64,000 nucleotides of DNA from an uncultured Pirellulaceae bacterium (lineage in GTDB: Bacteria; Planctomycetota; Planctomycetia; Pirellulales; Pirellulaceae): positions 1-64,000 of the forward strand of contig CALFUT010000015.1 of the NCBI GenBank assembly GCA_937929805.1, given 5' to 3'. The translations under genes and the position numbers were made by a program. Shown in pieces: positions 8,130 to 16,019 of the stretch (position 1 is its first letter; each line of letters begins with the position of its first letter). Below the pieces are notes generated by a model that ran no database searches, was not told the DNA's origin, and saw nothing but the letters and a program-made list of their open reading frames with translations.

Positions 8130-8968
8130 CTTACATTACCCGTTAGAGTTATGGACTTGAGCGCCCATTCTTCCTGAGCATAAGCGGAGGTTTCTCGAAT
8201 CAAATCCTTTCGGACACTTTCATCCAAAGCGTATTGAGCAGGTCGATGTGTCGGCATTTCATCATAGGTCTTCTCGTCAAGCAGCCGGCCGTGGCGCTTT
8301 TTCTGAACACCGCCCCATTGCTTGAAGAAGAAGGGCACTGAAGCCTCGGCGCATTGATCGCGCAAAGACACGACCCAACTCTTTTCTAAAGGACGAGCAC
8401 CTGGTCCGCTCTCGCCTCCAACGATTACCCAATCAACTCCCTTGAGCTTGATTTTGCCTAGATCTTCTAGCAAAGGTTCAACAGAGAGGAATTTTACAGC
8501 GGCGATAGACTTTCGAAGCGCTTCGTTCCTCGGGATGCCGTGCTTTTTATTTTCAACACTTACACCCCACCAAATATGCTTCTTTTTCGCGACAAATTTG
8601 AGCTTTGTCGCAAGCAATGCCGTGAGTCTTTCCGCACGTTTAGTTAGCACCTGATAAGTGTGCCAATCAGCAGATGCCATCGTCTTGGCAACTGCAACGA
8701 TAAATGAGTCCGGAACATCAGGATGAAACAGATCGCTCATTGAGTTAACGAAGATCATTTTCGACTTTCGCCACTTCATCGGTTCCGCCAACTTGTGAGG
8801 AACCAATCTTAAGTCAAATCCGAATTCGTACGGATGGCCAGAGACACCGCGAAACCGTTCGGCAAACGTTTCGGCATAGCAATGCTTACATCCCGGGCTA
8901 ACTTTCGTGCAGCCCCGCACCGGGTTCCATGTTGCGTCCGTCCATTCAATTTTTGATTTGCTGCTCAT
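8126..8968 (-). CDS. Phage Gp37/Gp68-family (DUF5131) three-Cys protein
   Basis: This 280-residue protein opens with IEWTDATWNPVRGC, followed by CTKVSPGCKHC, giving Cys20, Cys27 and Cys30: the three-Cys motif of the phage Gp37/Gp68 (DUF5131) family. The fold is expected to resemble radical SAM proteins, with the three cysteines binding an iron-sulphur cluster. Further family features are FVNSMSDLFHPDVP, QVLTKRAERL and WVIVGGESGPGARP. An AAGGTG site lies 7 bases before the ATG. It is co-transcribed with tcmP downstream (4-base overlap). The substrate is unknown. The pair lies in a repeat-rich accessory region next to gene relics, consistent with horizontal acquisition. Confidence 0.85.
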   Translation of the reverse strand: MSSKSKIEWTDATWNPVRGCTKVSPGCKHCYAETFAERFRGVSGHPYEFGFDLRLVPHKLAEPMKWRKSKMIFVNSMSDLFHPDVPDSFIVAVAKTMASADWHTYQVLTKRAERLTALLATKLKFVAKKKHIWWGVSVENKKHGIPRNEALRKSIAAVKFLSVEPLLEDLGKIKLKGVDWVIVGGESGPGARPLEKSWVVSLRDQCAEASVPFFFKQWGGVQKKRHGRLLDEKTYDEMPTHRPAQYALDESVRKDLIRETSAYAQEEWALKSITLTGNVS

Positions 8969-9120
8969 GGTTATTCACCTTGGTTGAACTTCACTTTCGA
9001 ATGGAAGCCTGACACATCTGGTCATTGTTAGCATAACAGATTCGAACGAATCCCCAAACTTCGGTTAAAAAACCTATTTTGGCCTTGCCATCTGATTGAC
9101 TCGCTAGGCTTTAGGTTTGT

Positions 9121-9291
9121 GTTGATTGCATATTGGATTCTGAACTTAAACGTCGCACTGGACTCACAAACGCAAAACGATTGATCCGATACACAGAATC
9201 GTCGAGGCACAAGAAACGCACGTGCGAGGGCTGGGAAGAATTCAAGCTCGTCTTGGAGGGCCAGCTCAGCACTCGCTCAAATAGTCTTTGA
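9121..9291 (+). pseudogene. Relic of a coding tail, duplicated at 12397-12591
   Basis: In this frame the DNA reads VDC, then a diverged middle, then KKRTCEGWEEFKLVLEG and a stop. The stretch at 12397-12591 reads VDC and KKRTCEGWEEFTLGLE in the same order before its stop. The shared amino-acid ending, with third-position differences, suggests a common coding ancestor. The frame has no ribosome-binding site and no obvious start. I do not recognise the protein. Confidence 0.45.
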
Positions 9292-9315
9292 CTCTTCCAG
9301 AACACGCTCAGTCGC

Positions 9316-9440
9316 TCAAGCCGCCTGATCGTGTTCATGCGAGCGAACGTTTTTCAACAAGTCTTGTATCGCCGACGAAATCGACGGATAGCTTGTGGTA
9401 CGGAATCCTCGGGAACAAATGGTGAAGCGCGTGGTAGCGC
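9316..9440 (-). pseudogene. Decayed 3' end of a fatty acid desaturase gene
   Basis: The minus-strand frame ends SYPSISSAIQDLLKNVRSHE followed by HDQAA, nearly identical to the end of the intact desaturase at 12639-13715. Beyond that, about 70 bases present in the intact gene are missing here, and similarity resumes with GGAACAAATGGTGAAGCGCG before fading near 9440. It is therefore a non-functional remnant of the last part of the gene. It lies in the same orientation as the intact copy 3.3 kb away, so the two bracket the HTH-Fic and PEP-CTERM genes. Confidence 0.8.
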
Positions 9441-9697
9441 AACTTGATGGAGATGGGAAACGACTGGATCGCATCTCGGTTTTGCCATCTTCATCCGGAA
9501 GTTGATTCAGGTTCAGTCCAAGCGTTGCTGGAACGCGTGCGATTATTTTCGATAAAAAGCTCGGTTTTTCGCCGAATGGCGAACCTTTTCTTGGAAAAAG
9601 GTTCATAAAACTGTACGTTTTTGACTCAAAATCGTTTATTTAATAGTATTGTTAAGCAGAATAATAGTCATTTTTTGAGCTAATTAGTGGTTTCAAA

Positions 9698-10069
9698 ATG
9701 AACTTCACTGAGAAATTAGATAAACGACGCCAAGAGTTGGGAATGACTTTTGAAGTACTGTCTAAGCGTAGTGGAGTACCGGTCTCTACGCTGAAAGCCA
9801 TCTTTAAGAAGGGCGTTGAGCATGCGACGTTTGCGAATGTTGCTGCGATTGCCGATGCGCTTAGCGTGGATATTGAATTTGCTGACGAAGTCGACAGCTA
9901 CGAAATTCTCCAGCAGCAAGCTGTTAAAAAGGCTCGCGAGTTGGTTGGGATGGTTCAGGGCACATCTGGCTTGGAGTCTCAAGCTGTCGGGCCGAAGGAA
10001 ATCGAAAGGATGATTTCGCAATTGGTTCATAAGTTAATGGCTGGATCCCGTCGAAAGCTTTGGGCGTAG
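9698..10069 (+). CDS. XRE-type HTH protein, probable antitoxin of the Fic pair
   Basis: This 123-residue protein has an N-terminal XRE-type helix-turn-helix (about 3-55: LDKRRQELGMTFEVLSKRSG, then VPVSTLKAIFKKG). A C-terminal helical part ends ERMISQLVHKLMAGSRRKLW, the kind of tail seen in DNA-binding partners of toxin genes. It lies 64 bases upstream of the Fic-domain gene on the same strand, so it probably represses the operon and may neutralise the Fic protein. No ribosome-binding site is obvious. The antitoxin role is inferred from gene pairing. Confidence 0.75.
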   Translation: MNFTEKLDKRRQELGMTFEVLSKRSGVPVSTLKAIFKKGVEHATFANVAAIADALSVDIEFADEVDSYEILQQQAVKKARELVGMVQGTSGLESQAVGPKEIERMISQLVHKLMAGSRRKLWA

Positions 10070-10133
10070 AACCTATCCCGATACCGTTGTAGCTTCTTCG
10101 AGTCGACATGCTTTTTATGTAGGTTTTTAACCG

Positions 10134-10739
10134 ATGGCAACTTGGGATCCCATTGAAGGCGAAACGCCGATTGACCCGTCTCATCTCAAAGACAAGTCAA
10201 TCAAAACCCGCGAACAACTTAACATCGCGGAAGCGCAGAATATCCTCAAGCCAATTGTCAAATACTTGGGTGCCAAGCCATCGACAAAACTGGCCCCCTT
10301 TGATTTGAATTGGTTTCAAAAACTTCACGCGGAAATGTTTTGCGATGTTTGGGAATACGCCGGCAAGTTTCGCCAAGAAGATCTCAACATCGGATGCAAG
10401 TGGCAAAATATCCAAACGGAGCTATACAAGCTGGAAGGTGACATTGCCTTCTGGATCGAGAATGAGACTTATGACTTGTTCGAGTTGTCTGTGCGGATTC
10501 ATTTCGAAGCGGTTCGCATTCACCCTTTCCTCAACGGCAACGGGCGGTGGTCTCGATTGCTCGGAAACATCTTTCTGAAACAGAACGACCATCCACTAGT
10601 TAAATGGCCAGAAGAGACGATTGGTGTTGAAAAAAGTATTGCCAGAGACGCTTACCTTTCTGCCGTCAAGAAAGCCGATACAGGTGACTGCAAGGATTTG
10701 ATCGCCCTTCACCAAGAGTTCTTGGACGATACCAACTAG
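10134..10739 (+). CDS. Fic/DOC-domain protein, mobile mystery protein B-like
   Basis: This is a 201-residue Fic protein with the complete catalytic motif HPFLNGNGRWSR at 130-141 (His130 catalytic, Gly-Asn-Gly phosphate loop, final Arg). Fic enzymes usually transfer AMP or another nucleotide moiety from a nucleotide to a target protein. The N-terminal part (WDPIEGETPID near 4-14 and TREQLNIAEAQNI near 25-37) matches the mobile mystery protein B group, which travels on mobile elements with an HTH partner. The HTH gene upstream fits that arrangement, although it is not clearly the usual protein A. The pair is most likely a toxin-antitoxin-like module. It sits between duplicated desaturase tails, supporting acquisition. 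Confidence 0.85.
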   Translation: MATWDPIEGETPIDPSHLKDKSIKTREQLNIAEAQNILKPIVKYLGAKPSTKLAPFDLNWFQKLHAEMFCDVWEYAGKFRQEDLNIGCKWQNIQTELYKLEGDIAFWIENETYDLFELSVRIHFEAVRIHPFLNGNGRWSRLLGNIFLKQNDHPLVKWPEETIGVEKSIARDAYLSAVKKADTGDCKDLIALHQEFLDDTN

Positions 10740-11001
10740 TGCATGTTGCACTTAACTATCGCGTCTGTGGCGTTGTGAAAACCGAGTCCAAAGCAGGGAA
10801 AAACCGCTAGACTTAAAGGGAATGCGCTTAAGTTCCACCCCTCCTAGATCTTCCGACACGTTTAAGGTCCTCGGTCGGTACCTTTTTTCATCCACCGGCT
10901 TGGCGAAGGGCCCGTACGAAACTGCATCGGCTTCACCGTTCGAACGCACTTTGGCAGGCCCTCTGCTCGTGCCTGAAAATGTCGTCGTCCGGCTACACCC
11001 T

Positions 11002-12144
11002 TCAAATGAGAATAGTTTTTCGACGCGTCACAGAGAAAGCAACGCTTGAAAACATCACCAAAAGGAGTGCTGTGCTGGGTTCTGGAACGGCGGTCGCGAC
11101 GGCAATGCCAGACTGGCCATTCTCAAGTCGATATGCAAATGCAAACTGCCCTCGATTGTTAAATCCGTGTCGAAAAAAGCCAGATCGGAGGCTAGACAAC
11201 GTTGAACCGAACAACGGGTCTCCCTCCACGATGACACGATCATTCACAGGATCGCCACCAACGAAGAGGCCGAGCGTAGCGTCAAGATTACCTAAAAAGG
11301 CAATGTCACCTTGGTCATTGATTGCTGGCTCTAGGCTTACGCTGCTGAAAACGCCCGAGTTATCCGCGACGATGGTAACACCCTGTGAGTCCGCTGTGGC
11401 GAGCGTAAAAACGCCCTCATTTATGGATACAAATGCAACGGTTCCTTGATTGTTGATGTCTACGCTGCCCACGAATGTGAATCGTGGCGTGCTGGAAGTC
11501 AGGTTGACTACTGTATCTCCTTGTCTGGTGAATACATCGCCATTGAAACCGTAGCCAACCACACCAGAGTCATTAATCGATGGACTGGACGGCGAAATAT
11601 CCAGAACTTGCATCAAGGCCTCGCTCGCGCTACCAGTGAAGGTCGCCGATCCGCCCGCATCCAACCCCGCAGCAAATAAGACTGTTCCCGAATTGTTGAT
11701 ATCAGCGACACCAAAATCACCCACTAGGTTAGTTCGAATCGGCCCAGCTGTGTCTGCAATCGTGGACGGTGAACCACCATTCCCCGTGTAGACGCCTTGT
11801 ACATCAGTGCCTAGAGTCGCTTTGAACACGACAGTGCCTTCGTTGTTGATCGCTGGGAAACGACCAAATTCTTCGAAACTTGTCCCGTCGAATGAAGCAC
11901 CAAGTTCGGCAATGGTAGTAACGCTGTCTCCGTCGCCTGAGAAAATCGCTCGATTTCCATCACGCGTCGCACGAAAGGTGACTACTCCATTGTCATTGAT
12001 GGCTGGAGTAGTAAACCCACTCAGTCCATCCGCGTTGGAATACAAGCTCGTGAATCGATACTCGTTCGCTTCTGCCTCGAATGGACAGAATAAAAAAACC
12101 ATGCAGACGAAGATCGACGATCCCAAAACTTTAAGTTTAGTCAT
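11002..12144 (-). CDS. Secreted PEP-CTERM protein with repeated IND/NG motifs
   Basis: This is a 380-residue exported protein with a signal peptide (MTKLKVLGSSIFVCMVFLFC). The body of repeated short beta-type units contains variants of AINDNGVV, INNEGTVVF, INNSGTVLF, INDSGVVGY and INNQGTVAF, about 45 residues apart. The C-terminus has the PEP-CTERM sorting signal: VPEPSTALL, a hydrophobic helix and a basic end (TRRKTILI). PEP-CTERM proteins are processed by an exosortase and usually serve the cell surface or matrix. I chose ATG 12144, because the open frame upstream of it has no signal-peptide character. The gene lies in the segment bracketed by duplicated desaturase tails. Confidence 0.85.
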   Translation of the reverse strand: MTKLKVLGSSIFVCMVFLFCPFEAEANEYRFTSLYSNADGLSGFTTPAINDNGVVTFRATRDGNRAIFSGDGDSVTTIAELGASFDGTSFEEFGRFPAINNEGTVVFKATLGTDVQGVYTGNGGSPSTIADTAGPIRTNLVGDFGVADINNSGTVLFAAGLDAGGSATFTGSASEALMQVLDISPSSPSINDSGVVGYGFNGDVFTRQGDTVVNLTSSTPRFTFVGSVDINNQGTVAFVSINEGVFTLATADSQGVTIVADNSGVFSSVSLEPAINDQGDIAFLGNLDATLGLFVGGDPVNDRVIVEGDPLFGSTLSSLRSGFFRHGFNNRGQFAFAYRLENGQSGIAVATAVPEPSTALLLVMFSSVAFSVTRRKTILI

Positions 12145-12303
12145 TTGATCTTGAAGAGATTTTGTGTCAGTAGAGTTAAACAAAACAAACATTTGCACCA
12201 GACGGCTAAGTTTTAGATAGATCCGAACCGAACGACGCAGAGAAATGACTCCCTGCTTTGGCTCACCTTAAGATTCGGAAATCAGCTGCAAAAGAATTAC
12301 AAT

Positions 12304-12329
12304 TTCTGCTGGAGGCTAATCCAGCAGAA
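12304..12329. repeat. Hairpin upstream of the PEP-CTERM gene
   Basis: A perfect 10-bp inverted repeat (TTCTGCTGGA and TCCAGCAGAA) with a 6-base loop lies about 160 bases upstream of the PEP-CTERM start. There is no T-run on either side that would make it a clear terminator. It may be a leader structure or an isolated palindrome. Confidence 0.5.
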
Positions 12330-12396
12330 CAGACGTTAATCGCTGCCAAATGACGGTCAATGAGTAATGGGGATTTTCATGCTCGACGTTGCGTAT

Positions 12397-12591
12397 GTTG
12401 ATTGCAATTTGCGTCGTTGTCAAACATTTACGCGGGATTCTTCGCTTGCCAAGCTTGCATCGACTTTATTGTCCAAACGCGTAACCCGAAGATACCTCGG
12501 TCCGAAGCGACGAGCGGATTCGTCAAGGTCTAAGAAACGCACGTGCGAGGGCTGGGAAGAATTCACGCTCGGCTTGGAAGTGTTAGCTTAG
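12397..12591 (+). pseudogene. Relic of a coding tail, second copy
   Basis: This is the counterpart of the stretch at 9121-9291, with the same VDC beginning and KKRTCEGWEEF ending before the stop. It converges on the intact desaturase, just as the other copy converges on the decayed desaturase tail. This copy has about 8 more codons in the middle. It has no credible start signal. Both copies probably descend from one gene end that faced the desaturase. Confidence 0.4.
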
Positions 12592-12638
12592 AACCCCGCC
12601 CACAGAGTCTTTGACGCTTCCAGAACACGCTCAACCGC

Positions 12639-13715
12639 TCAGGCCGCCTGATCGTGTTCATGCGAGCGAACGTTTTTCACCAAGTCGCCAATCGCCGACG
12701 AAATAGACGGGTAGGTCGCATCGTGGTACACCGAGTCCGCCGGCAACTGGGCGGTCAAACGCCGGTGAGCAATCCCAAGATTGTGATACGGAATTCTCGG
12801 GAACAAGTGGTGAAGCGCGTGGAAACGCAAACCGAGCGGGCACAATAGCTCAGTCAGCCAATTGCCCGTCACGTTGGTTGAATCGAGAAACTGATCCAAG
12901 TGAGAAATCGTTTCGCCTTCGCTGGTGTAGCGATGCGCGGCCAAGGTCCGAATGTGGTTCAGCGTCAATGCAAAAATCGCCAGCAGGAAGATCTTGGGCA
13001 GACGAACAAACGGCATGATTCCGGCTAGGACCAACCCGAGCATCACCCAAGCTCGAAAACAAGTGAACAGCTCCCAAAACGTGTCCGACCGAGATTGCCC
13101 GGTCGGCTTGAGCTCTTTCTGATACTGAAAATTGATCACCAACGAACTGGCGTGAGTCAGCGTCCACTTCCGCAAGCTAGGATGAAGGAATGAAAGTGGT
13201 GTGCCGATCGCGTATCGGAAGAACACCAGAATGGGCTGCGAAACGACTTGCGTCAGGAAGATCAAAATGTCTTTGAATGACCCACTGGCCAGCGGCAGGT
13301 ACTCACCATCATGTTCCGTTCCGTAGTGCCGGCTGCTGTGATGGTGCAGGTGACTAGCGTAGGAGAACGACGGCACCATCATGGGGACTCCAGCGAAAAA
13401 GTTCCACGTGCGACGAAACCATTTCATCTGGTTGGCCGGTAGATGAACCAATTCGTGAATGAACATCGACGCTCGGTACAACAAAACCCCTCCGGCAAAA
13501 AATGCTATCCAAGCAACCGGCGAAGTCATCGGCAGAGCAAGCCAAATACTCGCCAGCACGTAAGCGCTGACCGTAGAAATAACGAAATCCGTCCAGAACC
13601 GCCATGGCTTGGGCTGAAACAAATCCCCCACGATCTCACGAGCTTGAAGATAAAACGCTCGTTGCTGATCAAGGTCAGAATTTTTTGATGTCGTCGATTG
13701 GGGACGTTGATTCAT
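12639..13715 (-). CDS. Membrane fatty acid desaturase
   Basis: This 358-residue integral membrane protein has the three histidine boxes of the membrane fatty acid desaturase/hydroxylase superfamily: HELVH at 87-91, HLHHH at 122-126 and HALHH at 299-303. These bind a di-iron centre. Hydrophobic helices near 45-80, 105-115, 150-172 and 222-262 separate them. It would introduce a double bond or hydroxyl group into lipid acyl chains or another lipid substrate at the membrane. The exact substrate is unknown, since this fold also serves carotenoid and sterol-type enzymes. The 3' end has a decayed copy at 9316-9440. No neighbour suggests an operon. Confidence 0.88.
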   Translation of the reverse strand: MNQRPQSTTSKNSDLDQQRAFYLQAREIVGDLFQPKPWRFWTDFVISTVSAYVLASIWLALPMTSPVAWIAFFAGGVLLYRASMFIHELVHLPANQMKWFRRTWNFFAGVPMMVPSFSYASHLHHHSSRHYGTEHDGEYLPLASGSFKDILIFLTQVVSQPILVFFRYAIGTPLSFLHPSLRKWTLTHASSLVINFQYQKELKPTGQSRSDTFWELFTCFRAWVMLGLVLAGIMPFVRLPKIFLLAIFALTLNHIRTLAAHRYTSEGETISHLDQFLDSTNVTGNWLTELLCPLGLRFHALHHLFPRIPYHNLGIAHRRLTAQLPADSVYHDATYPSISSAIGDLVKNVRSHEHDQAA

Positions 13716-14131
13716 CTGAGTCTCTCACGGATCACTCCAATTACCAATCAACGCGGCTTAGGAGCGGGTATCTTGTCCTGTCTTCCTTGAACTAAAAATG
13801 TGGTCTGTGGCGGTCATAGAGCAAGTAGCCTCCGGACCCATCCAACGCAAAACGAAATGAATATTTCTTGCCCGTTAACTATTGTTGTTGCTTCAACGAG
13901 TTGTGCAACAATTTTTCGGCCGATTGAACGACTTTTCATGAAAGCCGCAATCAAAATTTCAGAACATGAAAGATATAACGTTTCGCTCGGGACGGTTCGA
14001 CGCTCGGCGAGTGTGCTATCACGCGAAAACCCCGTGAAAAGCGAGGTTTGATTGATCTTCGAGCCATTTCGAAAAATTGCTACGATCCACGCGGCACAGG
14101 GGAGATCCGTCGCCGCAGCCCGTGGGAAGCC
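13716..14131. other. Intergenic region
   Basis: About 415 bases between the desaturase start and the end of the zinc-ribbon gene, both leftward. It should contain the desaturase promoter. I see no convincing gene, repeat or RNA in it. Confidence 0.4.
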
Positions 14132-14356
14132 TTAGAAGAAAAACCGGCCGATCATTGGCAGTAGGAAAAACAGAATCAACAGGATTGCGATCGCGATAAA
14201 ACATCCTCGATAAGACTGGAACAAACCATCTGACTGGTGACGGTCCTTTTCCATTAGGAAGTAACCGCAAGTTGGGCACATGGTGCTGTCTTCATCAATC
14301 GAGCGTTTGCACTCCGGGCAATCGATCAATGATTCGCTGTAGTCTTCGGCAGTCAT
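14132..14356 (-). CDS. Small zinc-ribbon membrane protein
   Basis: This is a 74-residue protein with an N-terminal zinc ribbon formed by CPEC and CPTCGY (four cysteines, about residues 14-34) and one C-terminal transmembrane helix (CFIAIAILLILFFLLPMIG). The start at ATG 14356 (MTAEDYSE) excludes an unlikely 18-residue leader. It is transcribed away from the L,D-transpeptidase gene, whose start is only 34 bases away, so the two promoters must be packed together or overlap. It is probably membrane-anchored with the ribbon in the cytoplasm. No specific function can be given. Confidence 0.7.
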   Translation of the reverse strand: MTAEDYSESLIDCPECKRSIDEDSTMCPTCGYFLMEKDRHQSDGLFQSYRGCFIAIAILLILFFLLPMIGRFFF

Positions 14357-14390
14357 ATCGATAACGTAACAATTTATTCGAGTCACACCA

Positions 14391-15860
14391 ATGCAATCTC
14401 TCAAAAGCACCTTCGTCGCCGTATTGCTACTTGGCCTGTCGGTGGGTTTGTATCAGATTTCGGATCCGTCTGAATCATCGGTCGACGAGAGCCTGATTCC
14501 GGCCGTGGACATTTCTGATGGCAGTGACCTGTTAGTCGACGAAACGATTCCGGCCGCCATCAGCCCGCCGACTTTTGAGGCACCCGCTTCCAAGTCGCCA
14601 ACACCGCCCGAACTTGTTTCTTCTGTCGGTGCGGAGCCCAAGTTCTCGTTTCAAGCTTCACCGCAATCGACCACGACAGATGTGGTCTCGAGCCCAGCGT
14701 TAAAAGTACCGGCTCCCACCGCTGAGAACGTGCAGTCTTTCAGTTATCCAGAGCTCGGTCGCAAAGATTTGAGTGACGCCGCGAAAGATGCGGCACTCGC
14801 TGCGACAGATGACTTTCGCCAGCGGCAGATGCTTGAGAAAGATCGTGACCAAGGCTTGATCGACGCCCTAGAGGAACAGCTGAAACAAAAACCAACGAAT
14901 GAGTTCTTGGCCGATAAAATCAACGCGAAGGAGAATGAAACGCTTGAAATTCAGCCTGCCGAAAAACTAGTAACACCGGAAATCAAACCGGAAGGCCGTT
15001 ACCAATTCGCATCGACCGAACCGGTGACCCCGAAAGCTCAATCGATCGGCGCAGGAGATTCATCAGTGAATCAATTGGCCAGCAGTCGGACGATCGATCT
15101 CGAAGACGATTTCAACATCAGCCTTGCCAACAGCGAGCCGGATCTTGCCTCGATTCCCTTGAACGCGGCATGGGCACAAGTTGATCGCCTAGTCGCCGAC
15201 GGTCGTTATCGGGAATCATTGAAGTTATTGTCGCGGTTCTACGGCACAGAGGAGGCCGACGGCCCGCAGCGGCAACGGTTGCTTGGTTGGCTGGATGCGT
15301 TGGCGGGCAAGGTCATCTTTTCTTCGGAGCATCACTTCCGCGACCAGCCTTACATCGTTGCGGCAAACGAATCGCTGGTCGATCTGGCGAAACGATGGAA
15401 TGTGCCGGCTCAGTTGATCTACAACATTAATCGAAGCGAGATTTCAAACCCTGCTTCGGTGGCTCCCGGGACTGCGTTGAAAGTGGTTGATCGGCCATTC
15501 AACGCGACGATCGATTTGAAGTCGAATGTCATGACGCTTTTCTGCGATGGCTTGTATGCCGGTCGGTTTCCAATTCGCATTGGAGTTTCCGGAGACGTGG
15601 CCAACGGCACCTATCAGGTCTTGGCCAAAGCGGCCGAAGGTTTTCGCTGGCGTGACGCTTCAGGCAACGAGTACCCGCCCAGTTCACCGCTCAATGGCTA
15701 CGGTCCTCACTGGATCGGACTTTCCGGCAGCCTTTGCATGCATGCATTGAAAGGCGACGCCACAGAGGGACATCACGGTTGCATTGGTCTTAATCCAACT
15801 GACGCCGCCGATGTTTTTCAAATTCTGTCTCAGGCCTCGACCGTCACGGTTGTCGAATAA
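14391..15860 (+). CDS. L,D-transpeptidase (YkuD) with LysM-like domain
   Basis: This 489-residue protein begins with a membrane anchor or signal helix (about 1-22). A long low-complexity Pro/Ser/Glu-rich region reaches about 250, a short helical segment follows, and then a LysM-like domain (about 320-362, VAANESLVDLAKRWNVPAQL). The YkuD catalytic domain runs from about 370 to the end. His451 and the HHGC at 461-464 (catalytic Cys464) match the H...[ST]HGC pattern, with His in place of the usual Ser/Thr before HGC. YkuD enzymes cross-link peptidoglycan or attach proteins to it in the periplasm. The gene is notable because planctomycete peptidoglycan was long disputed. Confidence 0.9.
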   Translation: MQSLKSTFVAVLLLGLSVGLYQISDPSESSVDESLIPAVDISDGSDLLVDETIPAAISPPTFEAPASKSPTPPELVSSVGAEPKFSFQASPQSTTTDVVSSPALKVPAPTAENVQSFSYPELGRKDLSDAAKDAALAATDDFRQRQMLEKDRDQGLIDALEEQLKQKPTNEFLADKINAKENETLEIQPAEKLVTPEIKPEGRYQFASTEPVTPKAQSIGAGDSSVNQLASSRTIDLEDDFNISLANSEPDLASIPLNAAWAQVDRLVADGRYRESLKLLSRFYGTEEADGPQRQRLLGWLDALAGKVIFSSEHHFRDQPYIVAANESLVDLAKRWNVPAQLIYNINRSEISNPASVAPGTALKVVDRPFNATIDLKSNVMTLFCDGLYAGRFPIRIGVSGDVANGTYQVLAKAAEGFRWRDASGNEYPPSSPLNGYGPHWIGLSGSLCMHALKGDATEGHHGCIGLNPTDAADVFQILSQASTVTVVE

Positions 15861-16019
15861 TGCACAATCCGCGGTTTGCAAGTTGAACCGCAACACGTTT
15901 GCGTTAAAATCGCGGCCGCTCTAAGTTTGCACAACAATTAGCGCAACGACATCGATCTTTCGTGTATCGTTGCGCTGTTTTTATTGCGCTGTCGTTCTTT
16001 TTTCTTACTGGGTCATCGG

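Larger units (their letters stand above)
8969..9697. other. Intergenic region with two gene relics
   Basis: This stretch separates the divergent DUF5131 and HTH genes. It contains the tails of two ancestral convergent genes (listed separately at 9121-9291 and 9316-9440), both repeated near 12.4-12.8 kb. The rest holds the promoters of the flanking genes and nothing else I recognise. Confidence 0.6.
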
